Assembly: GCF_027941835.1 (NCBI RefSeq)
Contig: NZ_CP116005.1
Span: 1,255,501 to 1,319,500 of the forward strand
Direction of reading: 5' to 3'
Origin: Sphingosinicella microcystinivorans
GTDB taxonomy: Bacteria > Pseudomonadota > Alphaproteobacteria > Sphingomonadales > Sphingomonadaceae
Length of the DNA: 64,000 nt
Positions 1-7,442 of the stretch are shown in pieces. A program made the translations under genes and the position numbers. The notes beneath the pieces are model-generated. The model was not told where the DNA came from. It saw only the letters and a list, made by a program, of their open reading frames with translations, and made no database searches. How positions within the stretch are numbered: the stretch's first letter is position 1; every line of letters begins with the position of its first letter.

Positions 1-1
1 C

Positions 2-433
2 GTCTGCGATATCCTGTTGCAGCTGACGCAGGGCCTGGTGCTGAAGGCCTCGGACCGGTCGATGAACGCCGCGCAGTTCGCCTTCGACGGCGCCGCCCAG
101 AAGATCGACAAGCAGATCCGCCGCTACAAGCGCAGGCTGGAGGATCACCACCGGCTGAACGGCGTGAAGGACGTCGCGTTCGATGCCGAATACCGCGTGC
201 TGCGCGCGGCGGGCGAGGACGCGGAACAGGCGGACGAGAGCGCCGACAACCCGCTCATCGTCGCCGAGACCCGCGTCGACATTCCCGAGGCGAGCGTGTC
301 CGACGCCGTGATGATGCTCGACCTCCGGCACACGGGCGCGCTGATGTTCCGCAACAGCAGCACGGGCGCCTACAACATGGTGTACCGCCGCGAGGACGGG
401 CACATCGGCTGGGTGGAACCGCCCGCCGCCTGA
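2..433 (+). CDS. hpf: Ribosome hibernation promoting factor, 3' part (cut by window edge)
   Basis: The reading frame is already open at base 2, so the N-terminal ribosome-binding part lies outside the window. The visible part has the end of the S30AE/YfiA domain with a basic stretch (QIRRYKRR near residue 38) and the C-terminal dimerisation domain of long-form HPF, ending near VYRREDGHIGWVEP. Long HPF dimerises 70S ribosomes into inactive 100S particles in stationary phase. It is followed 51 bases later by ptsN, the usual proteobacterial neighbour in the rpoN region. The family call is firm from the C-terminal domain. Confidence 0.88.
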   Translation, partial: VCDILLQLTQGLVLKASDRSMNAAQFAFDGAAQKIDKQIRRYKRRLEDHHRLNGVKDVAFDAEYRVLRAAGEDAEQADESADNPLIVAETRVDIPEASVSDAVMMLDLRHTGALMFRNSSTGAYNMVYRREDGHIGWVEPPAA

Positions 434-484
434 GCGGCGGCGCGTTAACGGCCCCTCCAGACGGCCCGGAGTAGAAGCGCAAGC

Positions 485-943
485 ATGTTCGACCTGGTCA
501 CACCGCGAACCGTCCACACGGGACTGCGCGCCGGCAGCAAGAAGGCGCTGCTCCAGCAGCTCGCCGCGCTTGCCGCGGCCGTGGTGAACGTGCCCGAGGC
601 GCGGATCATGGAGGTGCTGCTCGAGCGCGAGCGACTCGGCTCCACCGGGCTCGGCGGCGGCGTCGCGGTGCCGCACGCGCGGCTTCCGGAGCTGAAGACC
701 GTGCAGGGCCTGTTCGCGAAGCTCGACCCGCCGATCGACTTCGACGCGATCGACCGCCAGCCCGTCGATCTCGTGTTCATGCTGCTCGCGCCCGAGGACG
801 CCGGCGCCGACCATCTGAAGGCGCTCGCGCAGATCAGCCGCATGTTCCGCGACCGCCGCCTCGTCGACAAGCTGCGCGGCACCAACAATAGTGATGCTCT
901 TTACGCGCTTTTAAGCGGAGTCGGGCATAGCGAAGCAGCATGA
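485..943 (+). CDS. ptsN: Nitrogen-regulatory PTS EIIA protein (EIIA-Ntr)
   Basis: The protein has 152 residues, the usual single-domain EIIA-Ntr size. It receives phosphate from NPr at a conserved histidine and modulates potassium transport, nitrogen and stress pathways in the cytoplasm. The active histidine is visible as H64 in VAVPHAR, after the glycine-rich GSTGLGGGV turn. ATG at 485 is the first good start after hpf. Its last bases overlap the PilZ gene by 4 nt (ATGA), suggesting coupled translation. The order hpf-ptsN is standard in Proteobacteria. Confidence 0.92.
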   Translation: MFDLVTPRTVHTGLRAGSKKALLQQLAALAAAVVNVPEARIMEVLLERERLGSTGLGGGVAVPHARLPELKTVQGLFAKLDPPIDFDAIDRQPVDLVFMLLAPEDAGADHLKALAQISRMFRDRRLVDKLRGTNNSDALYALLSGVGHSEAA

Positions 944-1308
944 GCATCGAAGACACCCAGGCTGAAGGCAAGACGGCGCGCCTCGCGGGCCGCCGTCAGG
1001 TCGTATTCAAGGGCGAGGTTCGCCTGATCGACCGGCAGTTCGGGTGCATCGTGCGCGACATATCGACGAGCGGCGCGCGCATCGCCTGCAAGCAGATGCT
1101 GCCGAAAGGCACCGCGCTCCACCTGTTCCTGCCGAAGTTCGGCACGTTTCCGTGCCTCGTCGCGTGGGCGGACCAGGGGCTGATGGGCCTCGTCTTCGTC
1201 GACGGCGACTCGGGCGGGCTGCAGCGGCTTGGCGACAAGGCGCGTATGCTCGGGCTGCTCGATGCCAAGCCGGATCAGCCGGGACACGCCGCCGCCGCCA
1301 GCGCCTGA
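940..1308 (+). CDS. PilZ domain protein
   Basis: The protein has 122 residues and a single PilZ-like beta barrel. The basic start of the domain (RLAGRRQVVF, residues about 10-20) is followed by DISTSGARIAC, matching the DxSxxG signature that contacts cyclic di-GMP. The role of this copy is unknown, but the class acts as small c-di-GMP receptors. The ATG overlaps the ptsN stop by 4 nt, and DUF1491 follows within 9 nt, so ptsN-pilZ-DUF1491 is probably one transcript. The basic RxxxR motif is less clear than the DxSxxG motif. Confidence 0.8.
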   Translation: MSIEDTQAEGKTARLAGRRQVVFKGEVRLIDRQFGCIVRDISTSGARIACKQMLPKGTALHLFLPKFGTFPCLVAWADQGLMGLVFVDGDSGGLQRLGDKARMLGLLDAKPDQPGHAAAASA

Positions 1309-1316
1309 CCGGCGCG

Positions 1317-1640
1317 ATGCGAATCAGGACCGACATCTGGCTCGGCGCGCTTCGCCGCCGCGTCGAGGCCGCGGGCGGATTCGCCACCGTCATCGCCAAG
1401 GGCGAGCCCGATTCGGGTGCCGTCCTGCTGCTGCTGCGCGATTCGTCCGGCACGCTGACGGCGCTTTCCCGCGTCAACATGGGCGACGGCAAGGTCTCGT
1501 GGCAGCCGATCTTCGAAAATCGCGAGGAGCGCGACCCGGCGGCGCAGGACGCGCTCGAAAAACGCAGGAAATTCGATCCCGATCTGTGGATTATCGAACT
1601 GGATGTCGATGATCCGCAACGTTTTGTCGATAAAGATTAA
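1317..1640 (+). CDS. DUF1491 family protein
   Basis: The protein has 107 residues and starts at the ATG (1317) just after the PilZ stop. It shows the DUF1491 layout: MRIRTDIWLGAL at the start, a glycine-rich GEPDSGAVLLLL strand, and the C-terminal RRKFDPDLWIIELD block. The family is almost limited to Alphaproteobacteria and has no known function. A longer frame reading back to 1044 overlaps PilZ and has no family support, so it was not used. Confidence 0.82.
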   Translation: MRIRTDIWLGALRRRVEAAGGFATVIAKGEPDSGAVLLLLRDSSGTLTALSRVNMGDGKVSWQPIFENREERDPAAQDALEKRRKFDPDLWIIELDVDDPQRFVDKD

Positions 1641-1653
1641 CGGAATATGTTGA

Positions 1654-1671
1654 CTCCCGACTGTTCGGGAG
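1654..1671. terminator. Hairpin after DUF1491
   Basis: CTCCCGA (1654-1660) pairs with TCGGGAG (1665-1671) around a CTGT loop. It lies 14 bases after the DUF1491 stop, before a 135-base gene-free stretch. No U-tract follows, so termination strength is uncertain. Confidence 0.4.
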
Positions 1672-1805
1672 GCAATTCCCACCGCGAATTTGTTGGGCGC
1701 CATTCCCGGTGGGCAGGCGCTGATGTTGAACTCCCGGCGCTGGCGGCCTGACTTTCGGCCCCGCTCGCCCCTTCGGGCGGCCCCGGACAACGAGCGGACC
1801 CTTCC

Positions 1806-2507
1806 ATGTCTAGATCCATACGGGGCATCGGCCTCGTCGCGTCGTGCGCGGCGATGATCGCGATGGTGTGGCCGAGCGCGGCCCCGGTGGCGGGCGACGT
1901 CATCGTCTCCAACCTGAAGCCGGCCTCGATCGCGCTCGACGTGCCGATGGCCGCGCCGCAGGGCCTGCCCTTCTCGCCGATCCGCATCCAAAACGAACTG
2001 GATGTCGACCAGACGCCGCGCGTCAGCCCGATCGCCGCCGCGCACGAGGCCGAAGCGGCATCCGCACCGTCATCCGCACCGGCGCTCGATCTCGCCGCGC
2101 TTGTCGGCGATGTTGCCGACATGCACCGCAGCGAACTCGACGGCGACATGCGCTGCCTCGCCAGCGCGATCTATTTCGAGGCGCGCGGCGAATCGCTCGA
2201 AGGCCAGCTTGCCGTCGCGCAGGTCATCCTCAACCGCGCGGCGCACGACCGCTGGCCCGACGACATCTGCGGCGTCGTCTACCAGAGCGGGCAGTTCTCC
2301 TTCACCTTCGACGGCAAGCCCGACGTTCCCGCCGTGAAGGGCCCGGCGTGGAGGCGCGCCGAGGCCATCGCGATCATCGCCGCGGCGCAGGGCTGGCAGG
2401 ACGTGACCGACAAGGCGACCTTCTTCCACGCCACCTACGTGAAGCCGGGCTGGCGCCGCGTGAAGGAAGAGACCCGTCGCATCGGCGGGCACGTCTTCTA
2501 CCGCTAG
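1806..2507 (+). CDS. SleB-like cell wall hydrolase, exported
   Basis: The protein has 233 residues. An N-terminal signal sequence (hydrophobic stretch GLVASCAAMIAMVWP) is followed by a low-complexity linker. The C-terminal Hydrolase_2 (SleB) domain begins near residue 117 with LASAIYFEARGES, where the Glu is the likely catalytic acid, and continues through VAQVILNRAAHDRWPD to TFFHATYVKPGW. The domain is a lytic transglycosylase/amidase fold of Bacillus spore germination enzymes. In non-sporing alphaproteobacteria it is thought to remodel peptidoglycan. It stands alone with its own 165-base upstream region. Confidence 0.85.
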   Translation: MSRSIRGIGLVASCAAMIAMVWPSAAPVAGDVIVSNLKPASIALDVPMAAPQGLPFSPIRIQNELDVDQTPRVSPIAAAHEAEAASAPSSAPALDLAALVGDVADMHRSELDGDMRCLASAIYFEARGESLEGQLAVAQVILNRAAHDRWPDDICGVVYQSGQFSFTFDGKPDVPAVKGPAWRRAEAIAIIAAAQGWQDVTDKATFFHATYVKPGWRRVKEETRRIGGHVFYR

Positions 2508-2546
2508 ACGTCTTTCGTTCCCGCCTTGTTCTGCTAAAGTAGGGCG

Positions 2547-3026
2547 ATGAGCTCCGCCGCGCTGCCTGCCGAAACCCCGATGATCGCGTGCGACGTGGTG
2601 CGCGGCGTTTGCCGCATGTTCCATCATCTGGGCCTCGCCGCGCTCGCCGAGGTGCCGCTGCGCAACGGCCGCCGCGCGGACGTCTATGCGGTGGACGCGA
2701 AGGGCGAAATCGTCATCTGCGAGGTGAAGGTGTCGCTCGCCGATCTGCGCGGCGACATGAAGTGGCCGGACTATCTCGATTTCTGCGACCGCTTCTTCTG
2801 GGCGGTGCCGCCGCACATTCCCGCCGCGATCCTCGATGAAGCGGCGTTCCGGCCGGAGATCAGCGGCGTCATCGTCGCCGACCGCTTCGACGCGGCGATC
2901 CTGCGGACGGCGCCGGCGAGCCCGCTCCCCGCAGCGCGGCGGCGCACGGAAATCCTGCGCTTCGGGCGGCTCGCCGCGAGCCGCTTGCAGCGGTCGGAGG
3001 ACCCGTTCTTCGGAGAACTTTCCTAA
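2547..3026 (+). CDS. mmcB: MmcB family DNA repair protein
   Basis: The protein has 159 residues and resembles Caulobacter MmcB, a PD-(D/E)xK nuclease-like protein linked to mitomycin C resistance. The core is RADVYAVDAKGEIVICEVK, with the acidic residue and the ExK pair of the nuclease fold, followed by DLRGDMKWPDYLDFCDRFFWAVP. It ends 4 nt inside the end of the convergent response-regulator gene (3023-3616). Confidence 0.85.
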   Translation: MSSAALPAETPMIACDVVRGVCRMFHHLGLAALAEVPLRNGRRADVYAVDAKGEIVICEVKVSLADLRGDMKWPDYLDFCDRFFWAVPPHIPAAILDEAAFRPEISGVIVADRFDAAILRTAPASPLPAARRRTEILRFGRLAASRLQRSEDPFFGELS

Positions 3027-3616
3027 CGCGGCGAGCGCTTGGAGAGGATGCGTTGCAGCGTCCGCCGGTGCATCTTCAGACGCCGCGCGGTTTCGGAGAC
3101 GTTGCGGTCGCAAAGTTCGTAGACGCGCTGGATGTGCTCCCATTTCACGCGGTCGGCGGACATCGGCTCGTCGGGCGGCGCGGGCTTCGCCTCGCCGGGG
3201 GCGAGCAGCGCGTTCAGTATGTCGTCGGGATCGGCGGGCTTCGGCAGGTAGTCGACCGCGCCGGCCTTCACCGCCGCGACGGCGGTGGCGAGGTTGCCGT
3301 AGCCGGTGAGCATCACGATGCGGATGCCCGGCCGCAGCGCGCGCAGCTCGCCGACGAGGTCGAGCCCGTTGCCGTCGGCGAGCCGCATGTCGAGCACGGC
3401 GTAGGCCGGTTTCAGCTCGGCGGCGATGCCGCGCGCCTCGGCGATGCCGGAGGCGGCCGCGACCGTGTAGCCGCGGCGTTCGAGCGTCAGGCCGAGCCGC
3501 TGGCGAAAGGCGTTGTCGTCGTCCACGAGCAGCAGCGTGCGGTCTGCGGCGGCGCGCGGCGCGCCGGTTTCGGTTTCGTCGGTCCGGGTTTCGCCGGTTG
3601 TGGTATCGGGGGTCAT
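3023..3616 (-). CDS. ActR/RegA/PrrA-type response regulator
   Basis: The protein has 197 residues. The N-terminal receiver domain (about 25-140) has the acidic pocket LLVDDDN and the phosphoacceptor D76 in AVLDMRL, with the conserved lysine in YLPKPA. The C-terminal Fis-type helix-turn-helix (about 155-195, ETARRLKMHRRTLQRIL) binds DNA. This short two-domain design without an AAA domain is typical of RegA/ActR/PrrA, global redox regulators. Its start overlaps the kinase stop by 4 nt. The N-terminal 25 residues are low-complexity and Thr/Glu-rich. Target genes cannot be read from this window. Confidence 0.88.
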   Translation of the reverse strand: MTPDTTTGETRTDETETGAPRAAADRTLLLVDDDNAFRQRLGLTLERRGYTVAAASGIAEARGIAAELKPAYAVLDMRLADGNGLDLVGELRALRPGIRIVMLTGYGNLATAVAAVKAGAVDYLPKPADPDDILNALLAPGEAKPAPPDEPMSADRVKWEHIQRVYELCDRNVSETARRLKMHRRTLQRILSKRSPR

Positions 3617-4917
3617 GCCTGTCCTTCCGTTCCTGCCGCGATATAGGCGATCGGCCAGACGATTTCGACCACCGCGCCGCCGCCTGCGGCATTTCGAAAC
3701 GCAACCCGGCCGCCGGTGCGCTCGATGAGCGTGGTGGCGATGAAGATGCCGAGCCCCGTGCCGCCGCGCGCCGAGCGCGACGGGCCGAGGTACGGCTCGC
3801 CGAGCTGCGGCAGCAGCTCGGGCGGGAAACCGGCGCCGTCGTCGGCGATTTCGAGCGCCACGCTGTCGTCATCCGTGGTCGCCGTGATCCGCACGTCGTG
3901 CGCCGCGTGGCGCACGGCGTTGTCGACGAGGTTCAGCAGGCCGTGCAGCAGCTCGGGCGTGCGCGCCACCACGGTCGCGGGAGCCTCGACGTGCACGCGC
4001 TTGCCGCTCGCCTCGAAGGGCTGCGCGACCTCGTGCAGCAGCACGCGGAGCGGCACGTGGGGAAACGGCGCATCCACCTCCGCGCGCCGCGCGAGATCGG
4101 CCATGATCTCGCGACAGCGCCTCGCCTCCCGGTCGAGCAGGGCGACGTCCTCGCCGAAGTCGGGGTCGCCTTCCAATGTCTCGGCGAGGTCGCGCGCGAC
4201 GAGGCTGATCGTGCCGAGCGGGCCGCCGAGTTCGTGCGCCGACGCCGCGGCGAGCGCGCCGAGCGCCGACATCTTCGTCTCGCGCTCCAGCACCGCCTGC
4301 GTGATGACGAGCGCCTGCTGCCAGCGCCGCGCGTCGAGCGACACGCGCAGCACGTAGATGGCGAGGAAGACCACGGTGAAGCCGAGCGCGACGAGGCTGG
4401 CGAGCACGTAGATCGGCGGCAGTGCCGGCGGCGGCCCCGCCCACGGCAGCGGCAGCGACCACTTCCAGAGCACGCCGAGGATCGCCGTCGCGATGAGGAT
4501 CAGCGCCACCGTGGCGCGCGCGCTGAGCAGCGTCGCGGAGATCGTCACCGGCACGACGAGCAGCACGCTGAACGGGTTGGCGAGCCCGCCGGTGAGGTAG
4601 AGGAGGACGCCGAGCTGGAGCAGGTCGAAGGCGAGGTGCAGCAGCGCCTCCACGCCGACGAGGCGCGCGGTCGGCGCATAGAGCGTCGAAAGCCCGATGT
4701 TGAGCACCGCAGAGGCGAGGATCGCCGCGCCCGCCGCCGCAAGCGGCACCTGGAAGCCGAGCAGCAGGTGCACGACGAGGAACGCGATCGACTGGCCGGC
4801 GATCGCCATCCAGCGGATGGTGACGAGCGTGCGGACGCGGACGCCCGCCGTGCCGAGCGCCGTCGGCAGCGGGGCCTGCTGGAGCGGCGCCTGCGGAAGC
4901 GATTGCGGCTGCGGCAC
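3613..4917 (-). CDS. RegB/PrrB/ActS-type redox sensor histidine kinase
   Basis: The GTG at 4917 gives 434 residues; further upstream the frame runs antisense through the ankyrin gene. Six hydrophobic segments fill the N-terminal half. The H-box is ASAHELGGPLGT, and a cysteine in RRCREIM lies exactly 40 residues after the histidine, the same spacing as His225-Cys265 of Rhodobacter RegB, whose cysteine is redox-active. The HATPase domain follows with LVDNAVRHA and GGTGLGIF. It pairs with the downstream ActR-like regulator (4-nt overlap). Confidence 0.87.
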   Translation of the reverse strand: MPQPQSLPQAPLQQAPLPTALGTAGVRVRTLVTIRWMAIAGQSIAFLVVHLLLGFQVPLAAAGAAILASAVLNIGLSTLYAPTARLVGVEALLHLAFDLLQLGVLLYLTGGLANPFSVLLVVPVTISATLLSARATVALILIATAILGVLWKWSLPLPWAGPPPALPPIYVLASLVALGFTVVFLAIYVLRVSLDARRWQQALVITQAVLERETKMSALGALAAASAHELGGPLGTISLVARDLAETLEGDPDFGEDVALLDREARRCREIMADLARRAEVDAPFPHVPLRVLLHEVAQPFEASGKRVHVEAPATVVARTPELLHGLLNLVDNAVRHAAHDVRITATTDDDSVALEIADDGAGFPPELLPQLGEPYLGPSRSARGGTGLGIFIATTLIERTGGRVAFRNAAGGGAVVEIVWPIAYIAAGTEGQA

Positions 4918-4928
4918 GCCGCGGCCCG

Positions 4929-5576
4929 TCAGTTTCCGGGGTTCGGAAGCGGCAGGACGGTGACCGGCTTCGCCTCGTCGGCCTTGCTCTCGTCCGCCTT
5001 CGCCTTGTCGTCGTTGTCCTTGAACATGCGCACGATCGCGGTGGCGCGGCGGTCGCGCTCGGCGTATTCGCGCGCTGACATGCCCGCGACATGGTCGGCG
5101 AGATCGGGGTTCGCGCCCGCATTCAGCAGCTCGCGCACCACCATGGCGTTCCTCTGCTGCACAGCGACGATCAGCGGGTTCTCGCCCCGGCTGTTCGCGG
5201 CGTTCACGTCGGCCTTGCGGCGCACGAGCGTCTGGATGCCGTCGATGAAGCCGAGCTGCGCGGCGACGTGCAGCGGCGTGTTGCCGTCCTTGTCGCGCAC
5301 GTTCACGCTGGCGCCGTTGGCGATCAGGAAGTTCATCCACGGCACGTCGCGGCGCCGCGTCACGATGTGCAGCGCCATCTCGCCGGATTCGCTCTCGCGC
5401 ATGTCGATCAGCGTCGATCCCGGCTGGTCGATCAGCGATTTCACCTTCAGCACGTCGCCGTCCTTCACCGCCTTGAAGAAGTTGTAGCGGTCCGAGAATT
5501 GCGCGGCGGCCGGCGCGGCGAGCGACAGCGCGGCGAACATCGTGAGGAAGGCGGCAAGGTTACGCAGGCTGGCCAT
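4929..5576 (-). CDS. Exported ankyrin-repeat protein
   Basis: The ATG at 5576 gives 215 residues beginning MASLRNLAAFLTM, a signal peptide ending near APAAAQ. About four ankyrin repeats follow, the clearest being DKDGNTPLHVAAQLG and NSRGENPLIVAVQQ. The C-terminus is rich in Lys, Asp and Glu. Exported ankyrin proteins usually mediate protein contacts in the periplasm; the partner is unknown. It lies 11 nt upstream of the RegB-like gene and may share its transcript. Confidence 0.83.
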   Translation of the reverse strand: MASLRNLAAFLTMFAALSLAAPAAAQFSDRYNFFKAVKDGDVLKVKSLIDQPGSTLIDMRESESGEMALHIVTRRRDVPWMNFLIANGASVNVRDKDGNTPLHVAAQLGFIDGIQTLVRRKADVNAANSRGENPLIVAVQQRNAMVVRELLNAGANPDLADHVAGMSAREYAERDRRATAIVRMFKDNDDKAKADESKADEAKPVTVLPLPNPGN

Positions 5577-5638
5577 AGTGGTGCGGATCCGATTTGTCCC
5601 CGGGAGCAAAGCTGGTCTATAGGCCGGACAGGCTGAAT

Positions 5639-6271
5639 ATGAAACAACCGCGTCGCCTTCCCTTCCTTCGCATCGCGCTGCTGCTCGCGGCCGCCGTCGC
5701 GCTCGTGGCGGCCTTCATCTGGCTCGCCGCGCCGAAGCCCGCGGCGCAGGGCGTGGAAGCGCCGCCGCTGGCGGGCGCGCCGATCGGCGGCGACTTCGCG
5801 CTCACCGACCAGGACGGGGGCCGCGTCACCAACGACAGCCTGAAGGGCCGCTACCGCCTCGTCTATTTCGGCTACAGCTTCTGCCCGGACGTGTGCCCGG
5901 TGGACGTGCAGCGCATGGCGCAGGGCCTGCAACGCTTCGAGGCCGCGAACCCCGCCGCCGCGGCGCGCGTGCAGCCGGTGTTCGTCACCGTCGATCCGGC
6001 GCGCGACACGCCCGCCGTGCTCAAGGACTTCGTGGCGGCGTTCCACCCGCGCCTCGTCGGCCTCACCGGGACCGAGGCCGAGGTCGACACGGCGAAGCGC
6101 GCCTACCGCGTCTATGCCGCGAAGGGCGAGGGCACGGACGCGGAGAACTACCTGATGGATCACAGCGCGTTCATCTACCTGATGGACCCGGACGGGAAAC
6201 CGATGCTGTATTTCGAGCGCGGCGACGATGCGGCGGCGATCGCCGCGGGCCTTGCGAAATGGGTGCGCTGA
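5639..6271 (+). CDS. SCO1/SenC family copper chaperone
   Basis: The ATG at 5639 gives 210 residues. A single N-terminal membrane anchor (about 11-30) precedes a thioredoxin-like domain with the copper-binding CxxxC (C82 and C86 in FCPDVCP) and the distal ligand H175 in DHSAFIY. SCO proteins deliver copper to the CuA centre of cytochrome c oxidase. The 3' end overlaps the YcgN gene by 13 nt. All metal ligands are present, so the protein should be functional. Confidence 0.92.
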   Translation: MKQPRRLPFLRIALLLAAAVALVAAFIWLAAPKPAAQGVEAPPLAGAPIGGDFALTDQDGGRVTNDSLKGRYRLVYFGYSFCPDVCPVDVQRMAQGLQRFEAANPAAAARVQPVFVTVDPARDTPAVLKDFVAAFHPRLVGLTGTEAEVDTAKRAYRVYAAKGEGTDAENYLMDHSAFIYLMDPDGKPMLYFERGDDAAAIAAGLAKWVR

Positions 6272-6702
6272 CGCCGCCCTTCTGGGAAACGAAGCGGCTC
6301 GAGGACATGTCGCGCACGGAGTGGGAAGCGCTCTGCGACGGCTGCGGCAAGTGCTGCCTGCACAAGCTGGAGGACGAGGAGACCGGCGAGCTCGTCGCCA
6401 CCAACGTCGCCTGCCGCCTGCTCGACCGGCGCACCGGCCGCTGCTCCGACTATCGCAACCGCCGCGCGCACATCCCGGACTGCGTGCGGCTGACCCCCGC
6501 GAAGGTGCGCAGCATCGACTGGCTTCCCTCCACCTGCGCCTACCGCCTGCTGGACCTCGGCGAGCCGCTGCCCGACTGGCACCCGCTCATCACCGGAGAC
6601 CCGGAAAGCGTGAAGCGCGCCGGCGAGTCGGTGAGCGGATGGACGGTTTCGGAGGACGAGGCGGGTCCCCTCGAACATCACATGCTGGACCGTGCGCTAT
6701 GA
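6259..6702 (+). CDS. YcgN family cysteine-cluster protein
   Basis: The start at 6259 lies inside the end of the SCO gene and gives 147 residues. The CDGCGKCCLHK motif near residue 31 and further cysteines (ACRLL, RCSDY, DCVRL, TCAYRLL) match the UPF0260/YcgN zinc- or iron-cluster family of unknown function. The reading frame opens much earlier, but that part is antisense-like sequence over SCO. It is followed by an overlapping YgjP-like gene. Confidence 0.88.
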   Translation: MGALTPPFWETKRLEDMSRTEWEALCDGCGKCCLHKLEDEETGELVATNVACRLLDRRTGRCSDYRNRRAHIPDCVRLTPAKVRSIDWLPSTCAYRLLDLGEPLPDWHPLITGDPESVKRAGESVSGWTVSEDEAGPLEHHMLDRAL

Positions 6703-7442
6703 GCCTCGCGTTCCTGCGGCGCACCCTGTCGCGGCAGCCGGCGCTGCCCGACGTGGTCGAGGTCGACGGCCGCACCGTGCCGCTTCGGGTCCGCGTCAGC
6801 CCGCGCGCCCGGCGCATGACGCTTCGCGCCGACGCCGCGCTCGGCTGCATCGGCCTCACCCTGCCGCACGGCGTCTCGCACCGCCGCGCCGCCGCGTTCC
6901 TCGAAAGCCAGAGGCCGTGGATCGCGGCGTGCACGCGGAAATGGCCGTCGCCGCAGCCGTTCGAACCCGGCGCCTGCATTCCTTACGGCGACACTGCGCT
7001 CAGGATCGAATGGCGGGCCGACCTACCGCGCACGGCGCGGCTGGAGGACGGCGTGCTCTACGTCGGCGGACCGGCGGAGATGATCCCGCGCCGGGTCGAG
7101 ACCTGGCTGCGGCGCGAGGCGCTGCGCCTGCTCGCCGAGGATTGCGCCGCGCTTGCCGCCGCCATCGGGCGTCCGCCGCCGCCGATCCGGCTCGGCGACA
7201 CCACCGGCCGCTGGGGCAGTTGCAGCAGCCGCGGCGCGCTCGCCTTCAGCTGGCGGCTGGTGATGGCGCCGGAGTTCGTGCGCCACGCCGTCGCCGCGCA
7301 CGAGGTGGCGCACATCGTCCACCACAACCACGGGCCGGAGTTCCATGCGCTGTGCAGCCGCCTGTCGGGCGCCACCGCGCGCAAGGCGACGCGCTGGCTC
7401 GCCGCGCACGGCGCCGCGCTACATTGGATCGGGCGTCGCTGA
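6699..7442 (+). CDS. YgjP-like (SprT/M48-type) zinc metallopeptidase
   Basis: The protein has 247 residues. The C-terminal half has the zinc motif HEVAH in VAAHEVAHIVHHNHG, preceded by RWGSCSSRGALAFSWRLV, the signature of the YgjP/DUF45 family. The role is not established, though such proteins sit near ribosome or DNA maintenance genes in some bacteria. ATG at 6699 overlaps the YcgN stop. The 3' end overlaps the convergent PBP gene by 24 nt. Confidence 0.88.
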   Translation: MSLAFLRRTLSRQPALPDVVEVDGRTVPLRVRVSPRARRMTLRADAALGCIGLTLPHGVSHRRAAAFLESQRPWIAACTRKWPSPQPFEPGACIPYGDTALRIEWRADLPRTARLEDGVLYVGGPAEMIPRRVETWLRREALRLLAEDCAALAAAIGRPPPPIRLGDTTGRWGSCSSRGALAFSWRLVMAPEFVRHAVAAHEVAHIVHHNHGPEFHALCSRLSGATARKATRWLAAHGAALHWIGRR